Below, piece after piece: positions 24,070-38,099 of a DNA stretch of 64,000 bases. A program made the translations under genes and the position numbers. The stretch lies in NCBI RefSeq assembly GCF_030463565.1, contig NC_134643.1, positions 120,817,809 through 120,881,808 on the forward strand, given 5' to 3'. Position 1 is the first letter of the stretch. Every line of letters starts with the position of its first letter. This stretch comes from Pelecanus crispus. Taxonomy: Eukaryota; Chordata; Aves; Pelecaniformes; Pelecanidae. The notes beneath the pieces were generated by a model. That model had not been told where the DNA came from. It was given only the letters and a program-made list of their open reading frames with translations, and ran no database searches.

Positions 24070-27000
24070 TGGCACAGGGGCGGAAGGTGGGGCAAGTACT
24101 TAGAAGAAAGGGCAGGCCAGTCCAAAGAACAGGGTATGTATGTGGGACTGCAGACATCAGCAAGCAAAGCAGCACAGGAGGAGCAGATCAGCAGATCAGA
24201 GCCATTGATGCTGACACCCTCATCAGTGAGGTATTAGTGACTTAAAAGGACTGTGAGACGGCTGAGCTTTGTTAACTAGGGAACTCCCAGGCAGCATTGT
24301 CTAGAGTCGAGTCTCTCCATGATAACCTCTTGCAGAGGAAGCAAGTTCAAACCCCATGAGGCAGAGAGGTGGGTCAAGCCTACCTGCACTCTAGTTATCA
24401 AATGCCTGGATGAAAGGGAGAAGGCACTGGCACTGCCATCAAGCCCATCTCCACAAGTTCTGCAAGCTGGCTCCTTTGTTTCCTTGGTTCCTATTAGAGG
24501 GAGTCCGGACAGGAACATGTTGCCCCAATTCTGTTGAATTTTCCACAAAACCCTTTCAGAGGTTTTTCAGGTTGGAAAACAACTCAAAGAACTTTGTATT
24601 CAGCGCAACCCAAATGACATTTGCTTCTGACTTTTCAGTTTGCCTGGTTGAACTGTACAGTGAGGTATAATCCCTCTAATATGGTATGAAACTCTTAGAA
24701 CAAGGCCAGCTCTCTTTGTTGCGTGGCCACCCCAGTATCTAGTCATGGAGGCAAGTTTACACTCCACCTGAAATGAATGGCATCAGTTGTTTTTCTCTAC
24801 TTCCTTCAGGAGACTGTAATTTGCCTCCTGTGCATCTGCATGGAGATGGATGTGGTTTAGCCTTAATCAAAGTCTGAAGAGAACCTCACCCCCTTAGCAA
24901 AAACCCAGATCAGCTGTATTTAGAAACATGTGGATGAATCACTCTAAGGGCTGTATAAACAAAAGCATTCTTCTTGCAGGACAACTTGGTAACATATTTT
25001 TGTAGGAATTTAAATCTTCAGTAAATTCTGGAATTCTTACAGCACTGCCAATTAAATTCACAATTCAATAGGTAGTGAACTGTGTCTATTAATTAAAGGC
25101 TACAGGTCACTCACTTTGTACCCGCAGTCTAAAGAGTTGCACAAAAACATTTGCTTTGGATGTCTTTTTGAAGCTTGTTTTCCAAGATAAGCGATCAACT
25201 GTTAACAAATCTGAACAGCATCTTTAAACAAAATTTAACACAAGAAAATAAACTGCTTTTTAAAAAAATAATAGAAGGCCTGATCATAGAGAGGAAAGTC
25301 CCTACTTTAACTAAATAGAGGAGTTAAAATAACAAGCACAAATCCTAGCAATAGAGCAAAGAGGGAAAAACTTTATTTCACCATCCCCTTTGGAGTGGGC
25401 AAGATAAGAGAGTGTTACCTCTATTTTGCAGATGAGAACTATAATGCACAAGGCAGCTGTACGTATTTTCAAAATTCAAACGGAACCATCGGATCCAAGG
25501 TGAATGCCCAGAATTGCCTGCATCCTCATTGTGGGCTGAGCTTGCCTGACTGTGCTACTATTTAAGATTCACAGTACTGACAGAGACCCCTGGGGAAAGA
25601 GGCCCTCACTGTAACTAGCGGTAGGCACTCGTACCTACACTGCTGCCCACCGGTAGCCAAATCCTGAGCGTGTGCTGGCGCCGCACTCACTGCTTATTCA
25701 GGAAAGGCGGCATCTTCCAAAACCACCGTGTAGGATCAAAGGCATGAGGAGAAGGTGTGGATGTAGGCACACATGCCCCCAAGAACTAATGTAACACTAT
25801 CAAATTCTTTCCCATAAACGACTAAGAGCTACCAGAAGTTATAGCTGCTATTAAATACGCACCGATTTGGGGCCTAGAAATATGTATCAAACCTAACCAA
25901 ATATAAAACCTAATTATCTGTACAGTAATCATGTATTTCATGTGATTTCAAAGACTCTGGGGGATACCATTTTTGTCTCTCCCATGAAAGTTACTGCTAA
26001 TTTATCACAGATTACATGTTGATGTTTACCTGGCAGCAGTCCCAGTGTCTATGCTGACTTTGTTGCAAAGGTAGACCAAAATATCATCAGATTATCATCC
26101 GTGCGGCCACATAGTGGGCACCTGAAGACTGCAAATTATGTTTCCCAAATGGCCCCTAAAAAGCAGGTACACTATTGAGTGCCTGCATATACAAAGCGCT
26201 GGGTTCCTCTGCCCCACTGTCCTGTCTCTCACCATAGCCAAAACCAGATGTCTTGCAAAGAGCACAAGAATAGAGCACTGCAGCCCCGAGAAGCCAGAGT
26301 GCAAGCCTGAGATTCACACTCTATAGCAAAGGTACGACAGGAGCCCGTAGGGACAAACCCAGTTGGCTTCCTCCTGGAAGGATGCGGTCAGAGCGCCGCT
26401 GGCCGTAGCACAGGGCACGGGGCAGCCTCTGGGCAGGCATTTGCAGCCCGTAGCGAGTCCCATGGTGCCAGCGCTAGGCTCTTCACCGCAACTCAGAAGT
26501 AGCCTTAAGACAGACATTAGAAAAGGAAGAAGGGGATCACCCTCAGGTCTCCCTTCTCACGCAGAGGCTCTAACAGGGAGCCGTCTCCCTAACACAGCAA
26601 TACCTTAATTCTCTCCTGACTCCCCCAGTGTCTGCACATCTGTCACAGTGTGATTCTGCAGGCTTTATCATATTTAGTTAAATGTGTGCGTGCGTTACAG
26701 ATTTTCATTTACAACTACAACTCTGGTTTTAAAAAAACTAAAACTTAATCTACCAAAAAGTAGATGTTTTTAAGTTATCCATTCTGTTTTAAAACCACAT
26801 TTTTAAGACAAAGAAAACCACTCTATTTATTTTAAACTTAGATTATTACTTTAGCTTCTTTTAAATTCTTGGGGGTTTCTTCTGAGTTTAATGAGCTTAG
26901 CAGTGCTTTTACAGAGCAAGTGTTTAACATGTGTTGACCATACAACCAGCAGGATAAGTTCCAGTGAAGAAAATTATTTAAGGTTCCATAAATCAGAAGA

Positions 27001-30000
27001 GAATTTACAATGTTCTTCTCTCATTGCTGGGAATAGTTCGAATGCAAGAGGAGAACAAAAATATATTAATATAAAAACATATTTTGATATATTGCAAACA
27101 AAAATCTACTGTATTATTGTAGTGAGATCAATTCACTCTCTATCCAATATCATGGGAGTCCTAAATTCAGATGTTATATGTGGTAGTTACATGATGCTTT
27201 CTGCAAGCTAATTGAGCCAATTGTTTGGGTAAAAAGGAATAGGAAAATAAGGAAGAGCCTCTCACAGCACATTTGCACAACCTTTAATGTCCAGGTCAGG
27301 AATAAAATTACCAGACTTCTTACAGCCTGTCAGAAATTCTTTCCTATAACAATGTATGTAAACAATGTATATAGGAGAAGACTGCTGGGATTTCAAGAGA
27401 TTCTTGAAGAATGTTTTTTGTAATGCTAAGATAAACTACAAAATAAATGCATACATGAGAATTAAAAATCTGCTGAAGCAGCACAGCGTGACTGGAATAG
27501 GTACAACCACCCATCTTAAAATAATTGTTGTTGTTGCATTAGCACCTGAAAGCTTAATCTGAAGTTAAACTCTAAAGTCCAGATAAGCCTGTTTGCAATA
27601 TAAGCAAAATACATCTGTGGCTTCAGGCTAGGAGCATGATGGAGAAATAAATCTTCATGTACTTGCAGGTCTTAGAAATCAAAATAACATCCAACACTTT
27701 TGCTTGGGAATCCATCAGAAGCCAAAGTTTCACATTTTTTTACAGGTTAATTTATTACTCATTTTGCAATCACTTGCTGCAGGTCACATGCAGCATCCCG
27801 TGAAATAAGCTAACTAATTACAAAGTCCTGAACTAGACTCATACCCATGTTCAGCACAAAATAAACTTCCTCCTGTTCTGTTCACTTTAAAGCAAGATTT
27901 GGAAAATAGAGATGGGATACAGTGAACCTGGATTTCTGCAAGGCATCAGAGGACTTTCAAGCATACATCTAGCACTTCCACATGTGAAGGTTTAAAGCTT
28001 GCCCAGTTTTTGAGATACCTTAATTACGTCATCAGTGTCCTCAGAGGTCATCCTGCACACTGCAAAAACACTGCCCAATAGAACATGGCTGGCAGGTTGT
28101 ATTCAAAAGAAAGTTGAATATGAGGTCAAAGGGGGTGTTGGAGATCAGGATCTGACTGTGACACAAATGTGTGTGGAGCTTACACCATGCCTGCCTGACT
28201 CTTGTCTGCCTCTGACCAGTGCTATTGGTTACGTCTGTTCATAAAAAACATTGCGCTTGGTTTGCAAAGGCTAATGAATCTTCCTTAAACTCCTCTGTCT
28301 GGTCCTCCCTCCCCTCCCTTGTGCTGGTGCTAGAACAGGCTGCAGACTCAAAGTGCCAGAACTACACCGGTCACCCAGATACCAGCATGATGAAAAGTAA
28401 TTTTCAAAAATAGGAGGGGTATGCTGGAAGCACAAGCAAAACCTATCAGCTGCAACATGGCAAAGATGCTAGTCTGAGTGGCATAGCTCTAGAGGACGCA
28501 GACATCAGGAGGTAGCTGCACCAAAACCTCTATATCAGACAGGGTTGAGAGGAGCAAGCTGATCAGGAAAAGGAAAATGCCTTGTGACTTGGCAACTGCA
28601 CTTCATAACATTTATGCTCAAACTGTCTGCCCATTTGCCAAAAATCCATCTAAGAAAAAAAAAAAACCACACTGGCTATTTTCCCTTCATGATGATTGTC
28701 CTCTGACGGATATCTGTTGTGGGGAGAGAGATGGCTGGCGGAATGTGAGATCCATTTAAGGAGTGAATTGTGTAAAGAATACACATGGGAAAAAGCAAAT
28801 GGAAACAGTGCTGTGAGCGTGGGGATGCACTGGTCCCTGCTGGTCCTGTGTCTGAAGCAGCAGAGGCCAACGCCCTGTTCGTATTGCAGTGCATCGTTTG
28901 CATAAACCCAAGTTACTTTAAGCACGAATGTGACGTCAGCCACCAGAAGATGTTAGTGCAGTGACTATAGCGGTAATGAGGGGGGGTGCCTTTTAGGAGA
29001 CGGGAATGATTCTCCATGTGAATTTATCATTTTACCTGTCATATTTTCTCTGTTCAAACGTTCTGCCAAACAAAGCACCTGAGGATGTCTGGTGGTACTG
29101 TTTGAGGATGTGTGGGTTACTGTGCCATCTTAAAGGCCAAAGCTATTAAAAGGATAATGTCTGTATATTGTGCAGAAGAACAGAGTAGTTCATTTAGGGA
29201 AATACCTGTTGAATCTGGAATTCTGCGCCTTGCAACGCACCAGTCTTTGCCTCAGTTAAGAAACAACTGACTAGACATGGGATCATGTAATTCTTTTTAT
29301 TCAAAAATTTTTATGGAAACTTGTTGGCACAGCTTTTCAGTCTGTAGTGCATACCATCGCTAATGAGCGCAACTGCAGTGGGCTGTAAATAAAGCATTGC
29401 ATTTAGAACATAAATACAAATGCTCGCTCTTCCTTCCTCCCTCAAAACCACAAAGTACAACCGGACCCCAAAGCCACTGCCATTTCCATTGATTCATCTG
29501 CAAGTGGCTTTGTGTGGATTGCAATAAACACAACAGCACTGGATGGGGATGAAAGCATGCGTATTAAAAGAAGTGGCTGCTCTCAGCTCCTCACAAACTG
29601 GAGCGGGCATGCTGTTTGGCTGGCAATTTTTTCTCCCAAGGCGTATTAAACCCTCAGGTTTTTTGAAAGCTTCTTTCTCATGTTTAACTGCCATGTTGGT
29701 GGCCTCCCCCTTAGCTGTGGCAATGGAGCCATACCTTTTCCAACACTGCAGGGTTCTTTTACAATCCCAAAAAGACATTTTTGCTGCCTCACCAAATTGA
29801 CAATGGAGCTGGTGCTTTGTTCAGCTTTCTTGCAGCTTATGGGAGATAGAATTGGGTTACTGCAAAAGTATCTCCACAGTAATGTTACGCATTTCGACAC
29901 ATTTGCTTGTTACAGCTCACAGGCAGTGTTCAAAGTGAACATCATATGGAGAACTGACATTGTAATACATCACCATCAACAAAGGGAATGGACTACGTGG

Positions 30001-30950
30001 ATCCTTGTGTAAACTGATTATAGAAAACAAAAACTACATATAAAAGGATAGAGAACAGCTTTAGACTGAGGATCCTTGGACAGAAAATTAGGTGGATCAG
30101 CAATGATGAGCTAAAATGTTGAATGCTGTTTTAACAAATTGTTTTGAAAATCCAGATAAGAGAATCCTCTTTAATTTAGATGAGCCGAATTTTCAGTGTT
30201 TAAAATAAAATACTGTTGCAAACATAGGACTTAAAGCAGTGCCTGAAACCAGGCTCTCCTATTCTTCTTGTTAATTCAAAGAGCAATAGTCTCAGGTGTG
30301 AAAAAGTAATGGTTTTAACAAGCTATAATCTAATCCTTTTGTGTACTTAATTACATGGCTTCTAGCACAGCACTATTCAGTGTTTTGACAACACAGCTGC
30401 CAGTATTTCCTAAAACTATGTAATTGAAGAAAATCTAATTATTTTCTATTTGCCAGCATTGGATGGCTTAGCCCAAAGTTGTTTAGCAAATGCTTAGTTT
30501 CATCTTGTAGCTATAATGTAAAAATCAGTATAGATTACTTTTTAAATGTAACTGATGCTGCATTTGCCGTTGGCAGTGACTTGTGCATTCTGCCTCAGAA
30601 CATTTCATAGTATTCACCTTATGGGCAAGCTTTTCAGTGTATGATCTCACAGTTTTGGGGTGGGTTTTTTACTTTAATCCTAAGTAGGATGAAAATTCAG
30701 TTGTTTTACAACTGTAAGAAGGTAGGTAAAATTTTCTCCGTTGCTAAAATATTCTTTCATAAAAAAGTATGAGTTTGATATTTTTTTCTGATGTTTGCTT
30801 TTATTATGTGAGAGGTATGTAGTGAGAGTACATAGGAAGCTGAAAACAGGAGACAAACTTAAGTGAATTTTGGGAGTAAGCACATCTCCCTAACTATATG
30901 TTGATCTGTGATCTGAAGTGATTTCAGTGCCCTGCTCTGTCACAGATGTC
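24070..30950. other. Gene-poor AT-rich stretch
   Basis: No exon was recognised. One MIR-like fragment lies at 25,411-25,475. GC-richer sequence at 26.3-26.6 kb gives overlapping frames on both strands. At 29.49-30.01 kb frames of 85-110 codons overlap in three registers and in antisense, and none resembles a known protein. Confidence 0.5.
25411..25475 (+). repeat. MIR-like SINE fragment
   Basis: The piece 'agtgttacctctattttgcagatgagaactataatgcacaagg' follows the MIR core order (ctcattttacagatgagaaactgaggcacaga). It is short, and the identification rests on recalled consensus. Confidence 0.45.
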
Positions 30951-31060
30951 TTCAGCAACCTGAACTAAGGTCGTTCATCTCTTTGGGCCTGAATTTCCCT
31001 ATTTGACTAATTGGGCAGTGGTCCTTCCCTGCCTTATCAGCACATGGATAACTCGAACAC
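30951..31060 (-). repeat. MIR-like SINE fragment
   Basis: On the + strand the order is 'ggtcgttcatctctttgggcctgaatttccctatttg', then 'aattgggcagtggtccttccctgcct'. This is the shape of the MIR antisense core (cacttcacctctctgagcctcagtttcctcatctgtaaaatggg, then acctacct). Confidence 0.5.
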
Positions 31061-34000
31061 ACCACAGACTGGGAAAGGTCAAGTACTATATTAACAAAGA
31101 CTGTACAAGTGCTTAAGGAAATGGAAGTACATTGTATGCTTAGAATTACTGTTCCAAGACCTCCAGCATAAGGAAGTGTGCCTTGAAGTGTACCCTGCAG
31201 TACCCCTCAGGATACTTTTTCATTGCCCAAAAAAAGATTCCCTTTCCAAATGAAATAATGTCAATACAAAAAGCCAGGTTAGTATTTTTCATTTAATTGT
31301 AGATAGTTACATTTATTATTTAAAATCAAATCCCTCAGAAAATAATGAAGAAAAGGATTATAGAAGTGTATTGATACTTTCTCACTCTATCTAGATATGA
31401 TTCCATTACTGAAATCAGATTTTAAGATTATATTAATTTTGAGTGGACAAACTGTGGCACTTTCAAGAGTGTTTATTAGACACTTCCTGAAAATATTCTG
31501 TATTTAAACTATATTTGGTTGATAATGTATGGAAACTGCAGCACCAGAGTTGCTGATTATTTTGGGGGGAAATCTTGTCTTCAGAACAGCAGTTTACTTT
31601 TTGCTTCTAAAATATCATTAACAAGTTCTCATGCATTAATTCATATCTGCAATGTTTGGGGCTTCTTTAAGCATGTATCTTTTTTATTTATCTTGCTACT
31701 AATATGGTAATTAATCAGGAGATACAGTTCTAGAAGATACCTAAGATACTTTGATCTCAGCTGTAAAGGACAGCTGAGGCAAGGCAAGATTATTCCTGAT
31801 CAAATAAGGGACCTTGAAATAGATTCTGTGATGGTGCTACTCAAATGGGAAAGAGCATCATTTTAAAAAGTGTAACTTAGCACAAGCTAAAATTATTTTT
31901 ATGATTCTAAGACTATGTAGCTTTAAATGACAGGAAAAAATAGACCAAGAATTGCTTCTTCAGTAACTCTTCTGTCACTTTTGCAAGGTCTGTAAGACTG
32001 CTTTGAAGTTGCAAGAAAAGAAAGCTGTATTACTTCATTCATATTCAATAAGAGGCAAAACCAAAAGCAAGCAAGCAAGGTAAGTAAGTGGAAATGCAGG
32101 CAGTAGCAGTCACATGTAGCCTAGGTAAGAGACTGAAGGTCTACCATAGATTGCCAGCCCAGAACCAGCACTGTGGCATATATGATGGAAGTCCCTCTAC
32201 AACGCTGCTCCAGCTCGCAGCAGCCACCAGCTCAGAGAGTCTGGGCTTTCAGTACACATGATAAAATTTACCCATTGCCCATCTCCTCATTAATTTTTTT
32301 TCCAAACTGCTTTGACACATCTGTGCTGCTAATTGTGTGACTCTCTTTGGTGGCCCATTTTCAAGTCTATAGCATTCAAGTGTCTTCATTTACAACAGAA
32401 CAAGATGACAAGCCAATATAGGATCATATTGTTAATGTAATCTCATATTACAAGAAATTTAGGAGACTTTGTTCAAGTTTCATTGTTAAAACATGGCAGG
32501 TAGATTATTCTACCTTTTAGAACACATTTAATGGGAAAGGCTAGCTTCATTCTGCAGGTAGACATTGGTGTTAGTTAAAAATGTGTGTAAATAATCTTTT
32601 AACTAAACTGTTCCTAGTTAATTGCATGCAAATAAGCACCTTAGCGGCCACATTTCAGGTTTGCCCCAAAGTTTTCATAGGCAATCTGCACTCATTTTAA
32701 AATGGTCAGGTTTTCACTCTTACTGACCCCTTGCTGCTCCACCTCATTACAGATGCTCAAACACCCCTGAAAATGATGCTGCATTTGTCTAGGTAGGTGG
32801 ATAGAAATGTAGTCATCCGAACTAATACACCTTAGTCCTAATAATCAGGGTCCTTTCACTACCTACTAAGCCCATAAAACTGCATCTACCACTATTTTCT
32901 AACTTTCTAACTTGTTACATAATTAGAAGGATGAGTTTTCATTTTAGCTTGAGTTTCGTATGTATCAAAATGACACTAAAACCTGCTGGCAGACTGAAGT
33001 CTAACAAAGAGGCACTGCACTTTCTTCACACAGGGAAGCATCATGAACCATAAAAATCCATAAAAGGACTTATTTAGAGAATAATGATAGTAGTATTGAC
33101 ATACTGATACTAAGATGCAAGTGAAAATACACAGGCGTTTCCAGTGCACAATCAGAATTAAAATACTGGAGGCATCTTCCTCCAGAAAGTAACAGCTGTA
33201 AGTTGTTTTAGATCTTGGAGGGATGAATTGAAACTCATCCATTAATGTCTAAAGAAAATGTTAACATTTTTTTTTTAAACGTTCCGGCTAAATGAACATG
33301 TGTTACTTATCTGTTTCTCTTCCATGAACCTCATTCTCCAAGTGCTAAGATCCACGTCCCAACCATTGGAACCAGAAACCTTCAACAAATGTTCAGTCAC
33401 AAGCTCTTTTCCACATTTGCACGCTTTATTTTACCTAGGGACATAAAAGGGCTTGGAAAGCGCTGGCTCTCTTGTAGAACTGCAGCAATGCTCAGATACA
33501 AACATGATCGCAGCTACCAGATAGGCTGTCAAAACAACTGAAGAATGGTTGAGTTCTCCTCCACCACCGTTAACTGAAAAAACACAACTTCCATTCTTGA
33601 AGACTGCAGGTGTAGATTTCCAAACAGCTGACACTGTGAAACAGTAAAAGTTCCTTCACATTGATCTATCCTAATGGATACACAGAAAAAACATACATAG
33701 TATAAATTAGCTTTTCTACTCCTTTTAAGAGAACTGTTCTGCACCATCAGAGTTGTCAGAACTTCCAGGGGTGTGGGGCAAGACAGCTGCCAGAGATAGA
33801 GGACTTGAGAAAGCAAGCAAAAGCAACAGGGTAAGTTCCCACATCACGAGTGTATTCTGTTGAAGAATTTGTGGGAGGCTTGAACTTTTGGGAGAGTCAA
33901 GGGAAGGTGGAGAAGCCAGTAGTGGTTGTGTTTTAGAGGCAGATCTTATCAGGACATTGGGTAGTGTTTAAGGAGAAGGGCTGGGCCAGTGGTTAAGACC

Positions 34001-37000
34001 TATGGAAAGATCTAGGTGAGATTAAGGCCTTTTGGAAAACTTTTGGAAAACTATTATCGAATAACTTGTTATCCCAGGCAATAGTGAGGAAATCCTACAA
34101 AACTTGCCTCTCAGGTACTGAGACCATAGGGGCTATGCCAACACTAGTATCGCATGAAGTACATGTATGATACTGACCTTTATTTCCTTATTTCCAGTCA
34201 AATCCCTCACACCATTCTTCATACATTAAACCACACGCAATCCTAGCAACAATAGGATATATTGATACAATTTAAAAATCTTTGTCTGAAGATACCCAAG
34301 AGATCAACTGAAACTTGAAAAGTATAGCTCTCTCTATACACTTCAATGTAACTAAAACTGGCCTTGTTTGATTAAAAACAATCAGGTTGTGCAATCATTT
34401 GGCTCCATGGCTTTTGAAATACAGGATGCTGGGCTACATGAGGGGCAGGATGATTTTGAGCTCTAACTCGTCAAATCAAGGAACATCATTTGCTGTTACA
34501 AGAGCACCTTCTACTGCCTGTGTAATGGCATTGTGCTAGGGATGCTAAATCTCAAGAGGTCCCTCTGAACCTTCAGTCTCATCAGTGCCTTCCTAAGAAC
34601 ATTTAAAGGATGATCTCATGTATAACGTGGCAAAGGAAATTATGTAGATTTCAGACTACTTGTATTTTTAGAAATAAAGATTCTTTCAGCTTCAATTCAA
34701 AATCCTGTATATTTCCATGCTTATACTCTCTGATCCATACAGATGCTTTCCCCACTTTGTAATAGATTGTTGAATTTCTAGGTCCTGTTTCAGTTCATCA
34801 AGTCTGGCTGTTAGTACTATTTCCAATTTTGCTGGAGTGGGGTATCACATAGCTCGCAAACCACCTATTAATAAAGCAATGATTTTAATTACAATATGTT
34901 TCCAATATTCAGGCATATGAATTTTATGTTCTCAAGGAACAACAGTGTCCTGCCAAACTATGCACTAAAGGAACTCTAAACTTTGTTTAGCAAATGGTAC
35001 TACAACCATCAGATACATTAGCCATTACAGATTTATCTGCCAGGGAATACTGGAGCCTTTCCTGCTTATTTTTTCTTCTTTTTTTTTTTTTTTTTTTGTC
35101 CTGTATCCTCTTGATAAATCTGCCCAAGTTAATATTGAGTATTCTCACCTAAATATCTCTTTCAGGAGAAAAATATCCATTCATGAGCTGCGTGTTAACT
35201 ATTACATTAAGAAATTCAATCCCAATATGACACCAGAAAGAAGCTCTGACCTTAATAAACCTCATGGACACTAAAACGGATGACTCAGCAATTTAATGCA
35301 ACACAATAGGCTACAGAAATTATCCATTAAATCATTCAGTGGTGACAACCTTTTGTGCCTTGCAAAAGACTTGTGTACATCATGTTATTTCCAGCCTTTC
35401 CATGAGTTTGTTACCTATTTCTCCACTAATATGAGGAACCATTGCCACAAAAACCAGTGTACTGTAGGCACGTATGCTAATGGTTAACACCCTCGCTGTT
35501 CCCCCAATCACCAAATGATTGCCATTAGGTAAAAGAGAGGCTGTATCCTCTTCAAAATCTGTTCAAGTTTTCTACTGTATCTCATAACTCCCTCCAATTT
35601 CATCCTGATGTATTTCCATCTCTGTTCTTGACATTTCCTCTGCAAGATCTCTCTCATACAGACACACACAATGCAGTTTTCCCCAATCACACCTGCATTT
35701 CTCTTGTAATCTGTTCCTTCAGTGTCCCCTCACCCACACAGTGTGACATCTTCCCAGGGGAGGCTGGTTTCACCCCGCCAGGGACTTTAGGGGATGACTT
35801 GCTAAGTCTGCAGAGCCTGAGCTCCTTTCTGAATGGGACTGGAGAGAACTGCCAGCCAATGTTACTGAGCAGCAGCTGTAGGAAAGGAAGCATTTAGAAG
35901 AAGGGCCCAGCATCCTGAATCAGTAGAAGACTTTATGGGCCACCTCTTAAAAGGTAGACTTCCACTTAGAGGAAATCATACTTTTAAAGATATTGAATTC
36001 CAAATGTTTCTTAAAAAAACCCCACTCAATTTCAGATCCCCGTCTCTGCCAGTTTTTATGTAGCTAACCTACTCTTTTTTTAAGGATAATTCTAAGGAAT
36101 CTCGAAAAATCTAACTCAGGACTCTGTTCCAAATGGTTCCTATTTCAGACACGCTATGTAAAAAACAGCCTGCACACAAACTCAAAGAGCTTAAAAACTA
36201 ATATGTATGACCACCTGCAAACAAGTCAAGACAAGAGATTTTTGTTCTCTTAGAAAAACAGCTTGGGACTGGCACTGCAATACATCTATCTGATTCTGGT
36301 TTTATTCTGTCATCTTAGAAGGTAAGGCTTCCAGGTGCTGTTCCATGAATACTCTCTCTATCAATGTTCATAAGCGCTTGGAGTTTGTCGTATTGTTCAA
36401 TTAGGATGCAACAAGAGAGCCTTGTGTACATACTACTGTCATCCCTTTGCATAACAGTGCCCCAGCACACCTAAGCACTACATGAGAAAGCTAACGAAAT
36501 AATTTTCAGAGATGAATATTCAACAGAAATCTTAGCACTTCATTTTTGCATAATATTTTCCCTAATCAAAATTCAACCCAGTTTAGCTTTTCTCCCTTTT
36601 CTAAGAGTGTCTGGATAATATCAAATATTTGCAGTTAGGCTAATTCTGCTCTTGTGTGAGTGAATTCATTTTGACATCATGCAAGATTTGGCATCATTTT
36701 TCGGTACATACCACTGGGGACAGGTGGAATTTCAATAACAACTCTTGTCTCCTTGGTTGTGTTATAAAGCTAACCTGTGGAATCCAAGCAGATGAAGCAA
36801 AAGTGTGCTGAGGTAAATTGTATTTTATAGAGATTGAACTTTTTTATTATTGAGCGTATACCTTAAATCCTATAGACAACACTAATTTCACCACTTTTTA
36901 CGTTGTGAATCCTACAGAATAGTGATTTGCTTTTATAACACTTATTTCCTTTGCCAACTTCTAAAATTATGTTGTAAGAGCCTGCATATAGCAAGAATTT

Positions 37001-38099
37001 TATAGAACATTTGTGGAATAAAGAATTTGAGGAATTACTGCAGTTTGTTTATTTCTTTAAAATGAACTGCAGTATAAAGCTAGTTATGCTGCACTTAAAA
37101 TATTTCCCCATATGCTCTTAATAAGTAGTGCTGCTGCACTACACTGGTATGAAATGGATGAGGGTAACCATCTGGGGCCATTTCTCACACAAAGGGAAAT
37201 GGCTGAATAATTTCATTATTTAACATGTCTGCCATAATTAGCCAAGATGTGACATAGTCATATAATTACTCCAAATATAGACTTTCTGAGACTTCGAAGA
37301 GCTTGGCTGGCTGTTCATAAAAATAGTTTCATTCCCCCCTCCCACAAGTAGTTTAGCAACACGGGCTAGCGGCCACTCCACTCAGTCTATTTTTGCCCCC
37401 CTGTGTTTGTGCATTGTGTGTTGACAACTGTAGCATGTTTGTACTATAAACCGTGCTTTGAATGAGGGCTTAAATCTGTTCAAGTTTTCTAATGTGAAAG
37501 GAATGTTGGCAGCGCTAGAGAGAAAAAGAAACCCTTTTAAAAATCTTCCTGCATGAAGAAAGAAACTTCTTCTCCGCAGAAAATGTGATGTGAATAGAAC
37601 AGAAGGACTAATTGTTTTCCTCTTGTTCTGGCACATATGTTGTGAATCGGGTGTGACCATAGTTAACTGCAGCATCTATTCAAATTGGTAGCAAATAATT
37701 AAGCACTAAATAATAGTTTTATTTGGGAAGGAACTTTTGTACAGCCCTTGCTGTAGATTTCAACACGTACTCCTCCAGTGAAACGCTTTTTCAGAGATTA
37801 TGCCTTAAAAAACATAATATACATATATACACACACTGAGCAGACAACTCAAAGGTAGCTACCCTAAGTGACAGACATGATAACAATCTTTCACTGCAGG
37901 TTACTGCAAGGAGTAATCTTTTTTCTCTGTGTCTTTGGTGGAAACAACAAGGAGTCACAGGCTTGAACTGAAAAGAAAGCTGTTTAGGATAGGCATTTTG
38001 GAAAGTCCTTTCTAATTTTAAGGAACATGTGGAATTGTAGTAGCTTGCCTAGAAAACTATGGACCCTGCATCACAGATATCTTCAGGGACACACCACAT
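31061..38099. other. AT-rich intergenic stretch, no gene recognised
   Basis: No exon was recognised. It holds a 19-base T run at 35,079-35,097. An exact octamer ATGCAAAT (the POU-factor site) lies at 32,626-32,633, where chance is a fair explanation. At about 36.96-37.28 kb the sequence is homeobox-site-like (many TAAT/ATTA words) without repeats, as in conserved non-coding elements, but conservation cannot be judged from one sequence. Confidence 0.45.

Noticed and set aside
23673-24167. 164-codon minus-strand open frame with a proline run
   Set aside because: The proline run is the translated G homopolymer. The rest resembles no family and there is no promoter or splice context.
33975-34025. 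Possible 5' part of a MIR SINE ('agtggttaaga' with 'gatctaggtga')
   Set aside because: Too short and diverged to separate from chance without a profile search.
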